NCBI RefSeq assembly: GCF_001423495.1
Contig: NZ_LMOG01000018.1
Location: 62,001 to 126,000 of the forward strand
Length of the DNA: 64,000 bases
Direction of reading: 5' to 3'
Origin: Xanthomonas sp. Leaf131
GTDB taxonomy: Bacteria; Pseudomonadota; Gammaproteobacteria; Xanthomonadales; Xanthomonadaceae
Each line of letters opens with the position of its first letter. Position 1 is the first letter of the stretch. Under the pieces are notes generated by a model, which saw only the letters and a list, made by a program, of their open reading frames with translations, was not told the origin of the DNA and ran no database searches. The position numbers and the translations under genes were made by a program. Below, one piece after another: positions 8,543 through 17,528 of this stretch.

Positions 8543-9738
8543 GCAGCCAGATCGGCGGGGTGTCGTTGGAACAGGCACGCGCACAACTGAGGCCGTGGAC
8601 GCAACGCGCCGCGCCGATCGCCGCGGACGAATACCAACAGCGCATCGAGCGCGCACGCAGCCTGATGCGCGCGCACGGCGTGGATGCGCTGTTGATCGGC
8701 GCCGGCACCTCGCTGCGTTATTTCACCGGCGTGCCGTGGGGTGCGAGCGAGCGCCTGGTCGCGCTGCTGCTCACGCTGGACGGCGACCCGGTCTTGATCT
8801 GCCCCGCGTTCGAAGAAGGCTCGCTGGATGCGGTGCTGAAGATCCCGGTCGCCAAATATCTGTGGGAAGAACACCACGACCCCTACGCGCTGGTGGTGCA
8901 GGCCATGGACGAACGCCACGCGCATGCGTTGGCGCTGGATCCGGGTATCGCCTTTGCCGTGCACACCGGCTTGCGCGCGCACCTGGGTACGGCGATCCGC
9001 GATGCCGGCTCCATCATCGATGGCTGCCGCATGTGCAAGTCGCCGGCCGAGCTGGCGCTGATGCAGCAGGCCTGCGATATGACCTTGCTGGTGCAGCGGC
9101 TGGCCGCCGGCATCGCGCAGGAAGGCATCGGCACCGATCAGCTGGTGCGCTTCATCGACGAGGCACATCGCGCGCTGGGCGCGGACAACGGCTCCACCTT
9201 CTGCATCGTGCAGTTCGGCCATGCCACTTCGTTCCCGCACGGGATTCCCGGTGTGCAGCATCTGCGCGCAGGCGAGCTGGTGCTGATCGATACCGGCTGC
9301 ACCGTGCAGGGCTATCATTCCGATATCACCCGCACCTGGATCTACGGCGTGCCCAACGCGGCACAGCAGCGGATCTGGGACCTGGAACAGGCTGCGCAGG
9401 CGGCGGCATTTGCCGCTATACGCCCCGGTGTCGCCTGCGAAGCAGTGGATCAGGCGGCGCGCACCGTGCTGGAAGCGGCAGGGCTGGGCCCCGATTATCG
9501 TTTGCCCGGCCTGCCGCATCGCACCGGCCACGGCTGCGGGTTGGCGATCCACGAAGCGCCGTATCTGGTGCGCGGCAATGCCCAGCCGCTGCAGCCGGGC
9601 ATGTGCGCCAGCAACGAGCCGATGATTGTGGTGCCCGGTGAGTTCGGCGTGCGCCTGGAAGACCACTTTTACGTCACCGACAGCGGCGCGCAGTGGTTTA
9701 CGCCGCCGTCGCCGGCGATCGACCAACCGTTTGCATAA
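8539..9738 (+). CDS. M24-family metallopeptidase (Xaa-Pro aminopeptidase/prolidase-like)
   Basis: A 399-residue pita-bread-fold protein with a creatinase-type N domain and all five metal ligands: two Asp in LIDTGCTVQGYHSDITRTW, His in GHGCGLAIHE, Glu in SNEPMIV and Glu in RLEDHF. The family cleaves bonds involving proline, such as X-Pro dipeptides or N-terminal X-Pro. No signal peptide is seen, so it is probably cytoplasmic. It overlaps the KGSADH gene by 4 bp. Inference: it releases Hyp/Pro from imported peptides to feed this operon. Confidence 0.87.
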   Translation: MSSQIGGVSLEQARAQLRPWTQRAAPIAADEYQQRIERARSLMRAHGVDALLIGAGTSLRYFTGVPWGASERLVALLLTLDGDPVLICPAFEEGSLDAVLKIPVAKYLWEEHHDPYALVVQAMDERHAHALALDPGIAFAVHTGLRAHLGTAIRDAGSIIDGCRMCKSPAELALMQQACDMTLLVQRLAAGIAQEGIGTDQLVRFIDEAHRALGADNGSTFCIVQFGHATSFPHGIPGVQHLRAGELVLIDTGCTVQGYHSDITRTWIYGVPNAAQQRIWDLEQAAQAAAFAAIRPGVACEAVDQAARTVLEAAGLGPDYRLPGLPHRTGHGCGLAIHEAPYLVRGNAQPLQPGMCASNEPMIVVPGEFGVRLEDHFYVTDSGAQWFTPPSPAIDQPFA

Positions 9739-9760
9739 GCCTTCACAGGCTCACGAATCC

Positions 9761-9826
9761 GTAGGAGCGCACCCGGGCGCGACGTGCATTCCCGATAAAG
9801 CCCTTCGCGCGCAAGCGCGCTCCTAC
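9761..9826. repeat. GTAG-type REP element
   Basis: Begins GTAGGAGCGC (9761) and ends with the inverse GCGCTCCTAC (to 9826), with further GC-rich dyads inside. This is the common extragenic palindrome of Xanthomonas/Stenotrophomonas. It occupies most of the gap between the M24 peptidase and the first DUF885 gene and may end or stabilise the upstream transcript. Confidence 0.75.
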
Positions 9827-9854
9827 CGCCGCCATTGCATCTTGGAGTAACCGC

Positions 9855-11672
9855 ATGAACCACCTGCGTCCTGTCGCCATCGGCCTGCTGGCCGCCGCAC
9901 TGTTCACTGCCTGCAAGCCGGCGCCGCCCGCAGCGGAGACAGCGGCTGCGGCCACTTCCGCGCCGAGCAGCGAGCAGGCCGCCAAGGCTTTCGACGCGCT
10001 GCTGGACAAGCAATGGCAGTACCAGCTGCAGCACAACCCGGAGTTCGCCAGCATCATCGGCGACAAACGTTACAACGATCGTTGGAGCGACTATTCGCTC
10101 GACGCGGTGCAGGCCGAGCGCAGCGCCACTGCCGAGCTGCTCAAGCAATTCGAAGCGATCGACAGCAAGACGCTGGACGAACAACGCCAGCTCAGCCTGC
10201 AGATGATGCTCGGCCAGTTGCGCGACAAGCTGGAAGGCATCGAGCTGAAAACCTATGCGATGCCGCTGGAGCCCATCGGCGGTATCCAGCTGGGGCTGGC
10301 CGGTTACGGCGATGCATTTCCGTTCGAAAACGCCAAGGATTATCAGGACTACATCAAGCGGCTGCAGACGATTCCAACGGTGATCGACCAGGTGATCGCG
10401 GTGTCGCGCCAGGGTGCCAAAGAGGGTCTCACCCAGCCGCGTTATCTGCTGGAGCGCCTGCCCGAGCAGATCGACAAGATCGCCGCGCTGACCGGCGAGC
10501 AAAGCCCGTTCGCCTCGCCGCTGAAAAAACTCGACGCCGCCGTGCCGGCCGACCAGCGCGACGCGCTGCGCAAACAATTACTCGCTGCGATCGAGCAACA
10601 GGTACGCCCGGCCTACGGCAAGCTGGCTGCGTTCGTGCGCGACGAATACGCCGCGCAAGGGCGCGCGCAGGAAGGTGTGTGGTCGCTGCCCGATGGCGAA
10701 CGCCGCTATCGCTACGCCATCCATACCCAGACCACCACCGACATGGCGCCGGAGGAGATCCATCAGATCGGCCTGAAGGAAGTCGCGCGCATCGAGGGCG
10801 AGATGACGGTGATTGCCAAGGCGCAGGGCTTTGCCGACCTGGCCAGCTTCCGCAAGGCGGTGGACACCGACAAACGCCACTTCGCCACCTCCAGCGAGCA
10901 GATCCTGCAGCAATACCGCCAGTACATCGCCGCGATGGAACCCGAGTTACCCAAGCTGTTCGGCCACCTGCCGAAAACGCCGTTGGAGGTACAGGCCATG
11001 CCGGCGTTCCGACGCAGCGCGCCCGGCGCCGAATACTGGCAGAGCAATCCGGAAGGCACCAAGCCGGCGATCGTGAAGGTCAATACCAGCGACTTCGCCA
11101 GCCGCACGCTGGTCAATATCGAAACCACCGCGTATCACGAGGGCGTGCCGGGTCATCACCTGCAGATCTCGCTTGCGCAGACGCTGCCGCTGCCGCCGTT
11201 CCGCCAGCAGGCCGGCTACAACGCGTATATCGAAGGCTGGGCGCTGTACGCCGAGCGCCTGGGCAAGGAGATCGGTTTCTTCAAGGACCCGTACAACGAT
11301 TACGGCCGGCTCTCAGGCGAGTTGTTGCGGGCCAATCGCCTGGTGCTCGACACCGGCGTGCATTACAAGCGCTGGAATCGTCAGCAGATGGTGGAGTTCT
11401 TCCACGCGCATCCGTCCGATGACGAGCCCAGCATCCAGTCAGAAACCGATCGCTATATCGTTTGGCCGGGCCAGGCCCTGGGTTACAAACTGGGTCAGCT
11501 GCAGATTCTGGCGCTGCGTGCCGAGGCCGAAAAGGAGCTCGGCGATCGCTTCGATGTGCGCGCCTTCCACGATGCGGTGCTCGGCGGCGGCGCGATGCCG
11601 CTGGCGATGTTGCAGCAACGCGTGCGGCAGTGGATTGCACAGGCCAAAGCGGCGCCGGAGGTACGCGGATGA
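9855..11672 (+). CDS. DUF885-family lipoprotein, putative zinc peptidase
   Basis: A 605-residue protein with a lipoprotein signal (MNHLRPVAIGLLAAALFTAC, lipidation at C20), then an Ala/Pro linker and a single helical DUF885 domain. The family signature is visible: AYHEGVPGHHLQ, followed about 30 residues later by EGWALYAERLG, a metal-binding arrangement resembling thermolysin-like gluzincins. DUF885 members are regarded as peptidases, but substrates are poorly known. The gene overlaps its paralogue downstream by 4 bp. Context suggests cleavage of Pro/Hyp-rich oligopeptides in the periplasm; this is inference. Confidence 0.82.
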   Translation: MNHLRPVAIGLLAAALFTACKPAPPAAETAAAATSAPSSEQAAKAFDALLDKQWQYQLQHNPEFASIIGDKRYNDRWSDYSLDAVQAERSATAELLKQFEAIDSKTLDEQRQLSLQMMLGQLRDKLEGIELKTYAMPLEPIGGIQLGLAGYGDAFPFENAKDYQDYIKRLQTIPTVIDQVIAVSRQGAKEGLTQPRYLLERLPEQIDKIAALTGEQSPFASPLKKLDAAVPADQRDALRKQLLAAIEQQVRPAYGKLAAFVRDEYAAQGRAQEGVWSLPDGERRYRYAIHTQTTTDMAPEEIHQIGLKEVARIEGEMTVIAKAQGFADLASFRKAVDTDKRHFATSSEQILQQYRQYIAAMEPELPKLFGHLPKTPLEVQAMPAFRRSAPGAEYWQSNPEGTKPAIVKVNTSDFASRTLVNIETTAYHEGVPGHHLQISLAQTLPLPPFRQQAGYNAYIEGWALYAERLGKEIGFFKDPYNDYGRLSGELLRANRLVLDTGVHYKRWNRQQMVEFFHAHPSDDEPSIQSETDRYIVWPGQALGYKLGQLQILALRAEAEKELGDRFDVRAFHDAVLGGGAMPLAMLQQRVRQWIAQAKAAPEVRG

Positions 11673-13549
11673 CCACCCGCAGCGTCTGGCGCGCGAGCGC
11701 ATTGAGTCTGTTGATTGCTGTGAGCTTGAGTGGCGTTGCCGCGACCGGCCAGGCCGCCGAGCCGGTCGCCGCCACGCAGAACGCCGCAAAGCAGAACGCC
11801 GCAGCCGCACGCTTCAAGGCGCTGTACACGCGCGAATGGCGCTGGCGGCAGGCGCAGCTGTCCGGTGCGGTGGATGAAGACAACCAGGCCACGCAAGACA
11901 AGCAGTCCGACCATCTGCCCAAGGTCGATGTGGCCACGCAGAACCTGCGCACTGCGTACTGGCAACATGCCTTGAAGGAACTGGATGCGATTCCGGCGGC
12001 GCAGTTGCCGGCCGAAGATCAGGTGAGCTACCAGGTGTATCGGCAACAGTTGCTGGTGTTGCTGGATCAGCAGCACTTTCGCGCCTGGGAAATGCCGTTC
12101 AACAGCGACTCGGCGTTCTGGAGCGATTTGGGTTTCAGCGCCGAGGCCAAGTTGCGCACGCGCGAGGACTACCAGCGCTATCTGAAAATGCTGGCCGATA
12201 TCCCGCGCTACTTTGCCGAACACACCGACAATATGCGTGCCGGCCTGGCGCGTGGTTTCAGCCAGCCCAAGGTGACGCTGACCGGGCGAGACCAATCCAT
12301 TGCCGATGTGGTGCAGGCCAAGGGCGAGGCCAATCCGTTCTACGCACCCTTCAAGCAGATGCCGGCGACGCTGCCGGCCGATGTGCAGGCGCAATTGCGG
12401 CAACAAGCAGTGCAGACGATCGATGCGCAGGTGCTACCGGCCTACGCCAAGCTGCTGGAGTTTATCCGCAACGACTACCAGCCGCGCGCGCGCGCCACGC
12501 TAGCCGGCGAAGCCTTGCCCGATGGTCAGGCGTATTACCGCGCGCAGATCCGCGAGTTCACCACGCTGGATCTCAGTCCGGAGCAGATCCATCAGATCGG
12601 TCTGCAGGAAGTAGCCAAGCTGCGCACGCAGATGGATCAGACCATCGTCGCCAGCGGCTTCAAGCCGCCGGCCGGGCAGGCGGTGTTTCCGGCGTTTCTG
12701 CACTTCCTGCGCACCGACCCGCAGTTTTATGCCAAGACGCCGGAAGAATTGCTCAAGCAGGCCGCATGGATCGCCAAGCGTGTGGATGCCAAGGTGGGCG
12801 ATTACATCGGCCGGCTGCCGCGCAGACGCTTCGCCATCGAACCGGTGCCGCCGGAGTTGGCGCCGTTCTATACCGGCGGCCGCGGCGGCCCCGGCATCTA
12901 TCTGGTCAACACCTACAACCTGCCGTCGCGGCCGTTGTACAACCTGACCGCATTGACGTTGCACGAGTCCTCGCCCGGCCACGCGCTGCAGATGCCGTTG
13001 GCGGCAGAAGCACAAGGCTTGCCCGAGTTCCGCCGCTACGGTTTCATTTCCGCTTATGGCGAAGGCTGGGCGCTGTATTCGGAGTATCTGGGCCAGGAAA
13101 TGGGCATGTACGACACGCCCTACGACCGCTTCGGTTACCTGACCTATCAGATGTGGCGCGCCTGTCGTTTGGTGATCGACACCGGCATCCACCACAAGGG
13201 CTGGACGCGCGCGCAGGCGCAGGCCTATCTGCGCGACAACACCGCCTTGAGCGAGCACGAAGTCACCACCGAGGTGGATCGCTATATCGCCTGGCCGGGG
13301 CAGGCGTTGTCGTATTACCTGGGCGAGTTGAAAATTCTTGAGCTGCGGCGCAAGGCCGAAGCCGCCCTGGGCGAGACATTCGACCTGCGCCATTTCCACG
13401 ACGCGGTGCTGCAGACCGGCTCGGTGCCGCTGCCGGTCCTGGAGGCGCGCATCGACCGGTTCATTGCCGACGGTGGTGTCTCGCCGTATGCCGCCGAAGA
13501 GGCTGTCGAATCGCCGGCGGCCGATGCCAAGGCGGCTGCCAGCGACTGA
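11669..13549 (+). CDS. Second DUF885-family secreted protein, putative zinc peptidase
   Basis: A 626-residue paralogue of the preceding protein, with a cleavable signal peptide (SLLIAVSLSGVAATGQAAEP) and not a lipobox. The signature appears as TLHESSPGHALQ and EGWALYSEYLGQEMG, with a shared ITDL-type core (DLSPEQIHQIGLQEV versus DMAPEEIHQIGLKEV). The two may act in turn on different peptide lengths. The start at 11669 overlaps the upstream stop. Precise activity is unknown. Confidence 0.82.
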   Translation: MTTRSVWRASALSLLIAVSLSGVAATGQAAEPVAATQNAAKQNAAAARFKALYTREWRWRQAQLSGAVDEDNQATQDKQSDHLPKVDVATQNLRTAYWQHALKELDAIPAAQLPAEDQVSYQVYRQQLLVLLDQQHFRAWEMPFNSDSAFWSDLGFSAEAKLRTREDYQRYLKMLADIPRYFAEHTDNMRAGLARGFSQPKVTLTGRDQSIADVVQAKGEANPFYAPFKQMPATLPADVQAQLRQQAVQTIDAQVLPAYAKLLEFIRNDYQPRARATLAGEALPDGQAYYRAQIREFTTLDLSPEQIHQIGLQEVAKLRTQMDQTIVASGFKPPAGQAVFPAFLHFLRTDPQFYAKTPEELLKQAAWIAKRVDAKVGDYIGRLPRRRFAIEPVPPELAPFYTGGRGGPGIYLVNTYNLPSRPLYNLTALTLHESSPGHALQMPLAAEAQGLPEFRRYGFISAYGEGWALYSEYLGQEMGMYDTPYDRFGYLTYQMWRACRLVIDTGIHHKGWTRAQAQAYLRDNTALSEHEVTTEVDRYIAWPGQALSYYLGELKILELRRKAEAALGETFDLRHFHDAVLQTGSVPLPVLEARIDRFIADGGVSPYAAEEAVESPAADAKAAASD

Positions 13550-13615
13550 TCCACGCAAAACCGGCTGACGTTTTTTCGCAACAGCAACCGCGCTTTCCAC
13601 TCTTCGGGGCGACGA

Positions 13616-15202
13616 ATGACCACACACGGTGCGACCACGCAAGGCAAGTTCCACAAGCGGCTCAGCCTGACCGACCTGACCTTTATCGGGCTGGGCTCGA
13701 TCTTCGGCTCGGGCTGGTTGTTTTCGGCCAGCCATGTCTCTTCCATCGCCGGGCCGGCCGGCATCCTGTCGTGGATACTCGGCGGCATCGCAGTGTTGCT
13801 GCTTGGCCTGGTGTATTGCGAACTCGGTGCCGCGCTGCCACGTGCCGGTGGCGTGGTGCGCTACCCGGAGTATTCGCATGGCGCCTTGCTCGGTTCGTTG
13901 ACCGGCTTCATCACCCTGATCGCGTTTTCCAGCCTGATCGCGATCGAAGTGGAAGCCGCGCGCCAATATGCGGCGGCGTGGTTTCCAGTGCTCAACCAGG
14001 CCAACGGCTCGCACCCAAGCATCTGGGGTTGGTTGGTACAGCTCGCACTGCTGGTGCTGTTTTTCCTGCTCAACTATTTCAGCGTCAAGACCTTTGCGCT
14101 GGCCAACAACATCGTCAGCATCTTCAAGTTCCTGGTGCCGATCCTGGTGATCGTGCTGCTGATGAAGCACTTCAACCCTGGCAATCTGACCGTGCACGGG
14201 TTTGCGCCCTCGGGCATGGCCGGTGTGGAAGCGGCGATCTCGGCCGGCGGCATCATCTTCGCCTACCTGGGTTTGACGCCGATCGTGTCGGTAGCCAGCG
14301 AGGTGCGCGACCCGCAGCGCAATATTCCGATCGCCTTGATCCTGTCGGTGGCCTTGTCCACGGTGATCTACGTGCTGCTGCAGCTGGCGTTTCTGGGCAG
14401 CATTCCGGCCGCGCAATTGGCGCCGGGGTGGAGCGGTATCGACAAGGTGTTTGCACTGCCGTATCACGACATCGCGCTGGCCTTGGGCATGGCGTGGTTG
14501 GCCGCGTTGGTGATCTGCGATGCGATGGTGTCGCCCAGCGGCACCGGCAATATCTACATGAATGCCACCCCGCGCGTGGTGTATGGCTGGGCGCGTAGCG
14601 GCGGGTTCTTGCCGGTGCTGACGCGGGTGGATCCGCAATCGGGCATTCCGCGACCGGCATTGTGGTTGAGCCTGGGTCTGTCGATCTTCTGGACGTTGCC
14701 GTTCCCCTCGTGGGAGACCTTGATTGGCGTGGTCTCGGCCGCCTTGGTGCTGAGCTATGCGGTGGCGCCGGTGACCGTGGCCGCGTTGCGCCGCAGTGCG
14801 CCGGAGTTGCCGCGGCCGTTTCGCGTGCGTGGTTTTGCCGTGCTGGGGCCGCTGTCGTTCATTGTCGCCGCCTTGATCATCTACTGGTCCACCTGGCCCA
14901 CCTTGTCGTGGCTGCTCGGTCTGCAGGTGCTCGCGTTCGTGTTGTATGTGCTGTATCGCTTGCCCTCACGCGAGGGCCGTGCACGCTTGCTGCGGCAGGT
15001 GCGCGCATCGCTGTGGTTGATCGTGTTCTTCGTGCTGGTGATGGCGGTGTCGTGGGCGGGCACGTTCGGCGGTCACGGCTGGATCGCGCATCCGTTCGAC
15101 ACCTTGAGCGTGGCGGTGATTGCGTTCTTCATTTACCACTGGGGCGCGCGTAGCGGCTTGCGTAGCGATGAGCTGGCGTTGGAGGAGGACGATGGCGAGT
15201 GA
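13616..15202 (+). CDS. APC-superfamily amino acid permease
   Basis: A 528-residue inner-membrane transporter with about 12-14 hydrophobic helices. It opens with the APC signature SLTDLTFIGLGSIFGSGWLF and carries the GIIFAYLGLTPIVSVASEVRDPQRNIP segment typical of amino acid/proton symporters. It lies 66 bp after the DUF885 pair and overlaps the S9 peptidase gene by 11 bp. Hydroxyproline, proline or a small peptide/amino acid released by the neighbouring peptidases is the likely substrate by context; sequence alone cannot decide. Confidence 0.85.
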   Translation: MTTHGATTQGKFHKRLSLTDLTFIGLGSIFGSGWLFSASHVSSIAGPAGILSWILGGIAVLLLGLVYCELGAALPRAGGVVRYPEYSHGALLGSLTGFITLIAFSSLIAIEVEAARQYAAAWFPVLNQANGSHPSIWGWLVQLALLVLFFLLNYFSVKTFALANNIVSIFKFLVPILVIVLLMKHFNPGNLTVHGFAPSGMAGVEAAISAGGIIFAYLGLTPIVSVASEVRDPQRNIPIALILSVALSTVIYVLLQLAFLGSIPAAQLAPGWSGIDKVFALPYHDIALALGMAWLAALVICDAMVSPSGTGNIYMNATPRVVYGWARSGGFLPVLTRVDPQSGIPRPALWLSLGLSIFWTLPFPSWETLIGVVSAALVLSYAVAPVTVAALRRSAPELPRPFRVRGFAVLGPLSFIVAALIIYWSTWPTLSWLLGLQVLAFVLYVLYRLPSREGRARLLRQVRASLWLIVFFVLVMAVSWAGTFGGHGWIAHPFDTLSVAVIAFFIYHWGARSGLRSDELALEEDDGE

Positions 15203-17528
15203 TGCGCGTGTCGGCGCCTTGCTCTTTCACTGGTGGCGTGCACTGGCGGTCTGCAGCGTGTTGGTGTCGGCGACCACGCACGCTGCACCGAGCGTGGCCG
15301 ATTACCAACGCTCGCTGGGCTTGCGCGAGCAATGGAGCACGCTGACCGAGAACGTGGCGTGGCCGGCACAATGGCAGGACAACGGCACGTTCTACTACCG
15401 CAAGACGGTACCGGGTGGGTTCGCCTTCGTCCGTGCGGATGTCGCCACGCTGCAGAAAACGCCGGCGTTCGACCAGCTGCGCGTGGCGCAGGCATTGCAT
15501 GCGGCCACTGGTAAGGCTTACACCGCATTGCGGTTGCCGTTCGAGCGCTTCGCGTATGCACAAGACGGCGAGCGCAGGGACGGGGCCATCCGGTTCGAGC
15601 TGGACGACAATGCCTGGCGCTGCACCTTGACGACCTACCGCTGCGCACGCGACGCCGCAGGAACGCCGCCGCGCCCGCGCGGCTTCGGCGTAGTGCGGGA
15701 TCCGCAAGTACCCGCCGACAACACGCCACGTCGCTCACCCGATGGCCGCTGGGAAGCGCTGGCCGATGGCTGGAACCTGCTGCTGCGCCGGGTTGCCGAT
15801 GGGCAGGTGACCCGGCTCAGCGACGATGGCCGCGCAGACGATTACTTCGACCCGGAGAGCATCGCCTGGTCTCCGGATTCGCAGCGGCTGGCGGTGTATC
15901 GCGTGCGTCCCGGGCTTGCTCGCCGTGTCACGCGTGTGGAAGCTGCGCCTGCGGGCGGCGGTCAACCGGTGGTGCGCACGCAGCTGTATCCCAAGCCCGG
16001 CGATGCAGTGGATGTGGAGCGGCCGGTGTTGTTCGACGTGGACGGCGCGCGCGCCGATGTCGACACCGCGCTGTTCAATCAGCCCTATCAACTGTCGCCG
16101 CTGCAATGGCGTGCCGATGGCCGCAGCGTGACGTTCGAGTATGTGCAGCGCGGCTTCCAGCGCATGCGCGTGATCGCGGTGGATGCCGCCACCGGGCGTG
16201 CACATGTGGCGGTCGGCGAGGATGCACCCACCTTCGTCTATGCCGACCGCAGTTTTCGTCACGATGTGGACGCGCATGGCAATGAAGCTCTGTGGATTTC
16301 CGAGCGTGACGGCTGGCGGCATCTGTATCTGTACGACGGCCGCAACAGCACGATCATCGAGCAGATCACCCAGGGGCCGTGGATCGTGCGCGATGTGCTG
16401 CGCGTGGACGATGCGCAGCGGCGCATCTGGTTCACCGCCAGCGGCATGGATGCAGGCAAGGACCCGTACTACCGCCAGCTCTACAGCGTGGATTTCGATG
16501 GCCGCCAATTGACCCGGCTGACCCACACCGACGCCGATCACGATGTGGCCATCGCGGAAGATGGTCTGCATTACGTCGATGTCTATTCGCGCCCGGATCT
16601 GCCGCCGGTGATGGAACTGCATGCCATCGATGGCCGGCTGTTGCAGCAGGTGGAACAGGGCAAGATCGACACGTTGCTGGCAGCCGGCTGGCGGGCGCCG
16701 GAGACCTTCGTGGCCAAGGGCCGCGATGGGCGCACCGATATCTGGGGCATGGTGGTGCGCCCGCGGGATTACGACCCGCGCAAGAAGTATCCGGTGATCG
16801 AGAACATCTACGCCGGCCCGCACGACTCCTTTGTGCCCAAGACGTTCTGGCCGTTCGGTTATCACTCTGGTGGCGACAAGCAGATCGGCATGCAGGCGCA
16901 GGCCGATCTGGGCTTTATCGTGGTGATGATCGACGGCATGGGCACCGCCAATCGCTCCAAGGCTTTTCATGATGTGGCCTGGAAAAACCTCGGCGATTCC
17001 GGCTTTCCCGATCGCATTGCGTGGCATCGTGCGTTGGCGGCCAGGGACCCTTCTTACGACATCGGTCGGGTCGGCATCTACGGCGCGTCGGCCGGCGGGC
17101 AGAGCACGTTGGGCGCGCTCGAACGCCATCCGGATTTCTACAAGGTGGGCGTGGCGTTTGCCGGCTGCTACGACAACCGCATGGACAAGATCAGCTGGAA
17201 CGAGCAGTGGATGGGCTGGCCGGTGGATGCCGGGTATGCGGACGCTTCGGGCGTGGTCAATGCGAGCAAGCTGCAAGGCGATCTGCTACTGATCGTCGGC
17301 GAGCAGGACAGTAATGTGGATCCGGCCTCCACGGCGCAGGTGGTCGATGCGCTGATCAAGGCCGGCAAGGACTTCGAGCTGCTCGACGTGCCCGGTGGCG
17401 AACATTCGGTGGGCCGGTCCAGCGGGCCGATTGACTACGTACAGCGCCGCCAGTACGACTTCTTCGTGCGCCATCTGCGCCACGACGCCACACCGCACTG
17501 GAATTCATTAACGATGGAGGCGCAATGA
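15192..17528 (+). CDS. S9-family (DPP-IV-like) serine peptidase, secreted
   Basis: A 778-residue protein: signal peptide to about residue 31, a beta-propeller region (residues about 100-500, SPDGRW and SPDSQRLAVYRV repeats) and a C-terminal alpha/beta-hydrolase domain. The inferred triad is S633 (GASAGGQ), D706 (GEQDSNVDP) and H738 (GGEHSVG). S9 dipeptidyl peptidases typically remove X-Pro dipeptides. The nucleophile elbow is GASAGG where classic DPP-IV has GWSYGG. The ATG at 15192 overlaps the permease end; a paralogue lies at 33618. A role on Pro/Hyp peptides is inferred. Confidence 0.85.
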   Translation: MASDARVGALLFHWWRALAVCSVLVSATTHAAPSVADYQRSLGLREQWSTLTENVAWPAQWQDNGTFYYRKTVPGGFAFVRADVATLQKTPAFDQLRVAQALHAATGKAYTALRLPFERFAYAQDGERRDGAIRFELDDNAWRCTLTTYRCARDAAGTPPRPRGFGVVRDPQVPADNTPRRSPDGRWEALADGWNLLLRRVADGQVTRLSDDGRADDYFDPESIAWSPDSQRLAVYRVRPGLARRVTRVEAAPAGGGQPVVRTQLYPKPGDAVDVERPVLFDVDGARADVDTALFNQPYQLSPLQWRADGRSVTFEYVQRGFQRMRVIAVDAATGRAHVAVGEDAPTFVYADRSFRHDVDAHGNEALWISERDGWRHLYLYDGRNSTIIEQITQGPWIVRDVLRVDDAQRRIWFTASGMDAGKDPYYRQLYSVDFDGRQLTRLTHTDADHDVAIAEDGLHYVDVYSRPDLPPVMELHAIDGRLLQQVEQGKIDTLLAAGWRAPETFVAKGRDGRTDIWGMVVRPRDYDPRKKYPVIENIYAGPHDSFVPKTFWPFGYHSGGDKQIGMQAQADLGFIVVMIDGMGTANRSKAFHDVAWKNLGDSGFPDRIAWHRALAARDPSYDIGRVGIYGASAGGQSTLGALERHPDFYKVGVAFAGCYDNRMDKISWNEQWMGWPVDAGYADASGVVNASKLQGDLLLIVGEQDSNVDPASTAQVVDALIKAGKDFELLDVPGGEHSVGRSSGPIDYVQRRQYDFFVRHLRHDATPHWNSLTMEAQ

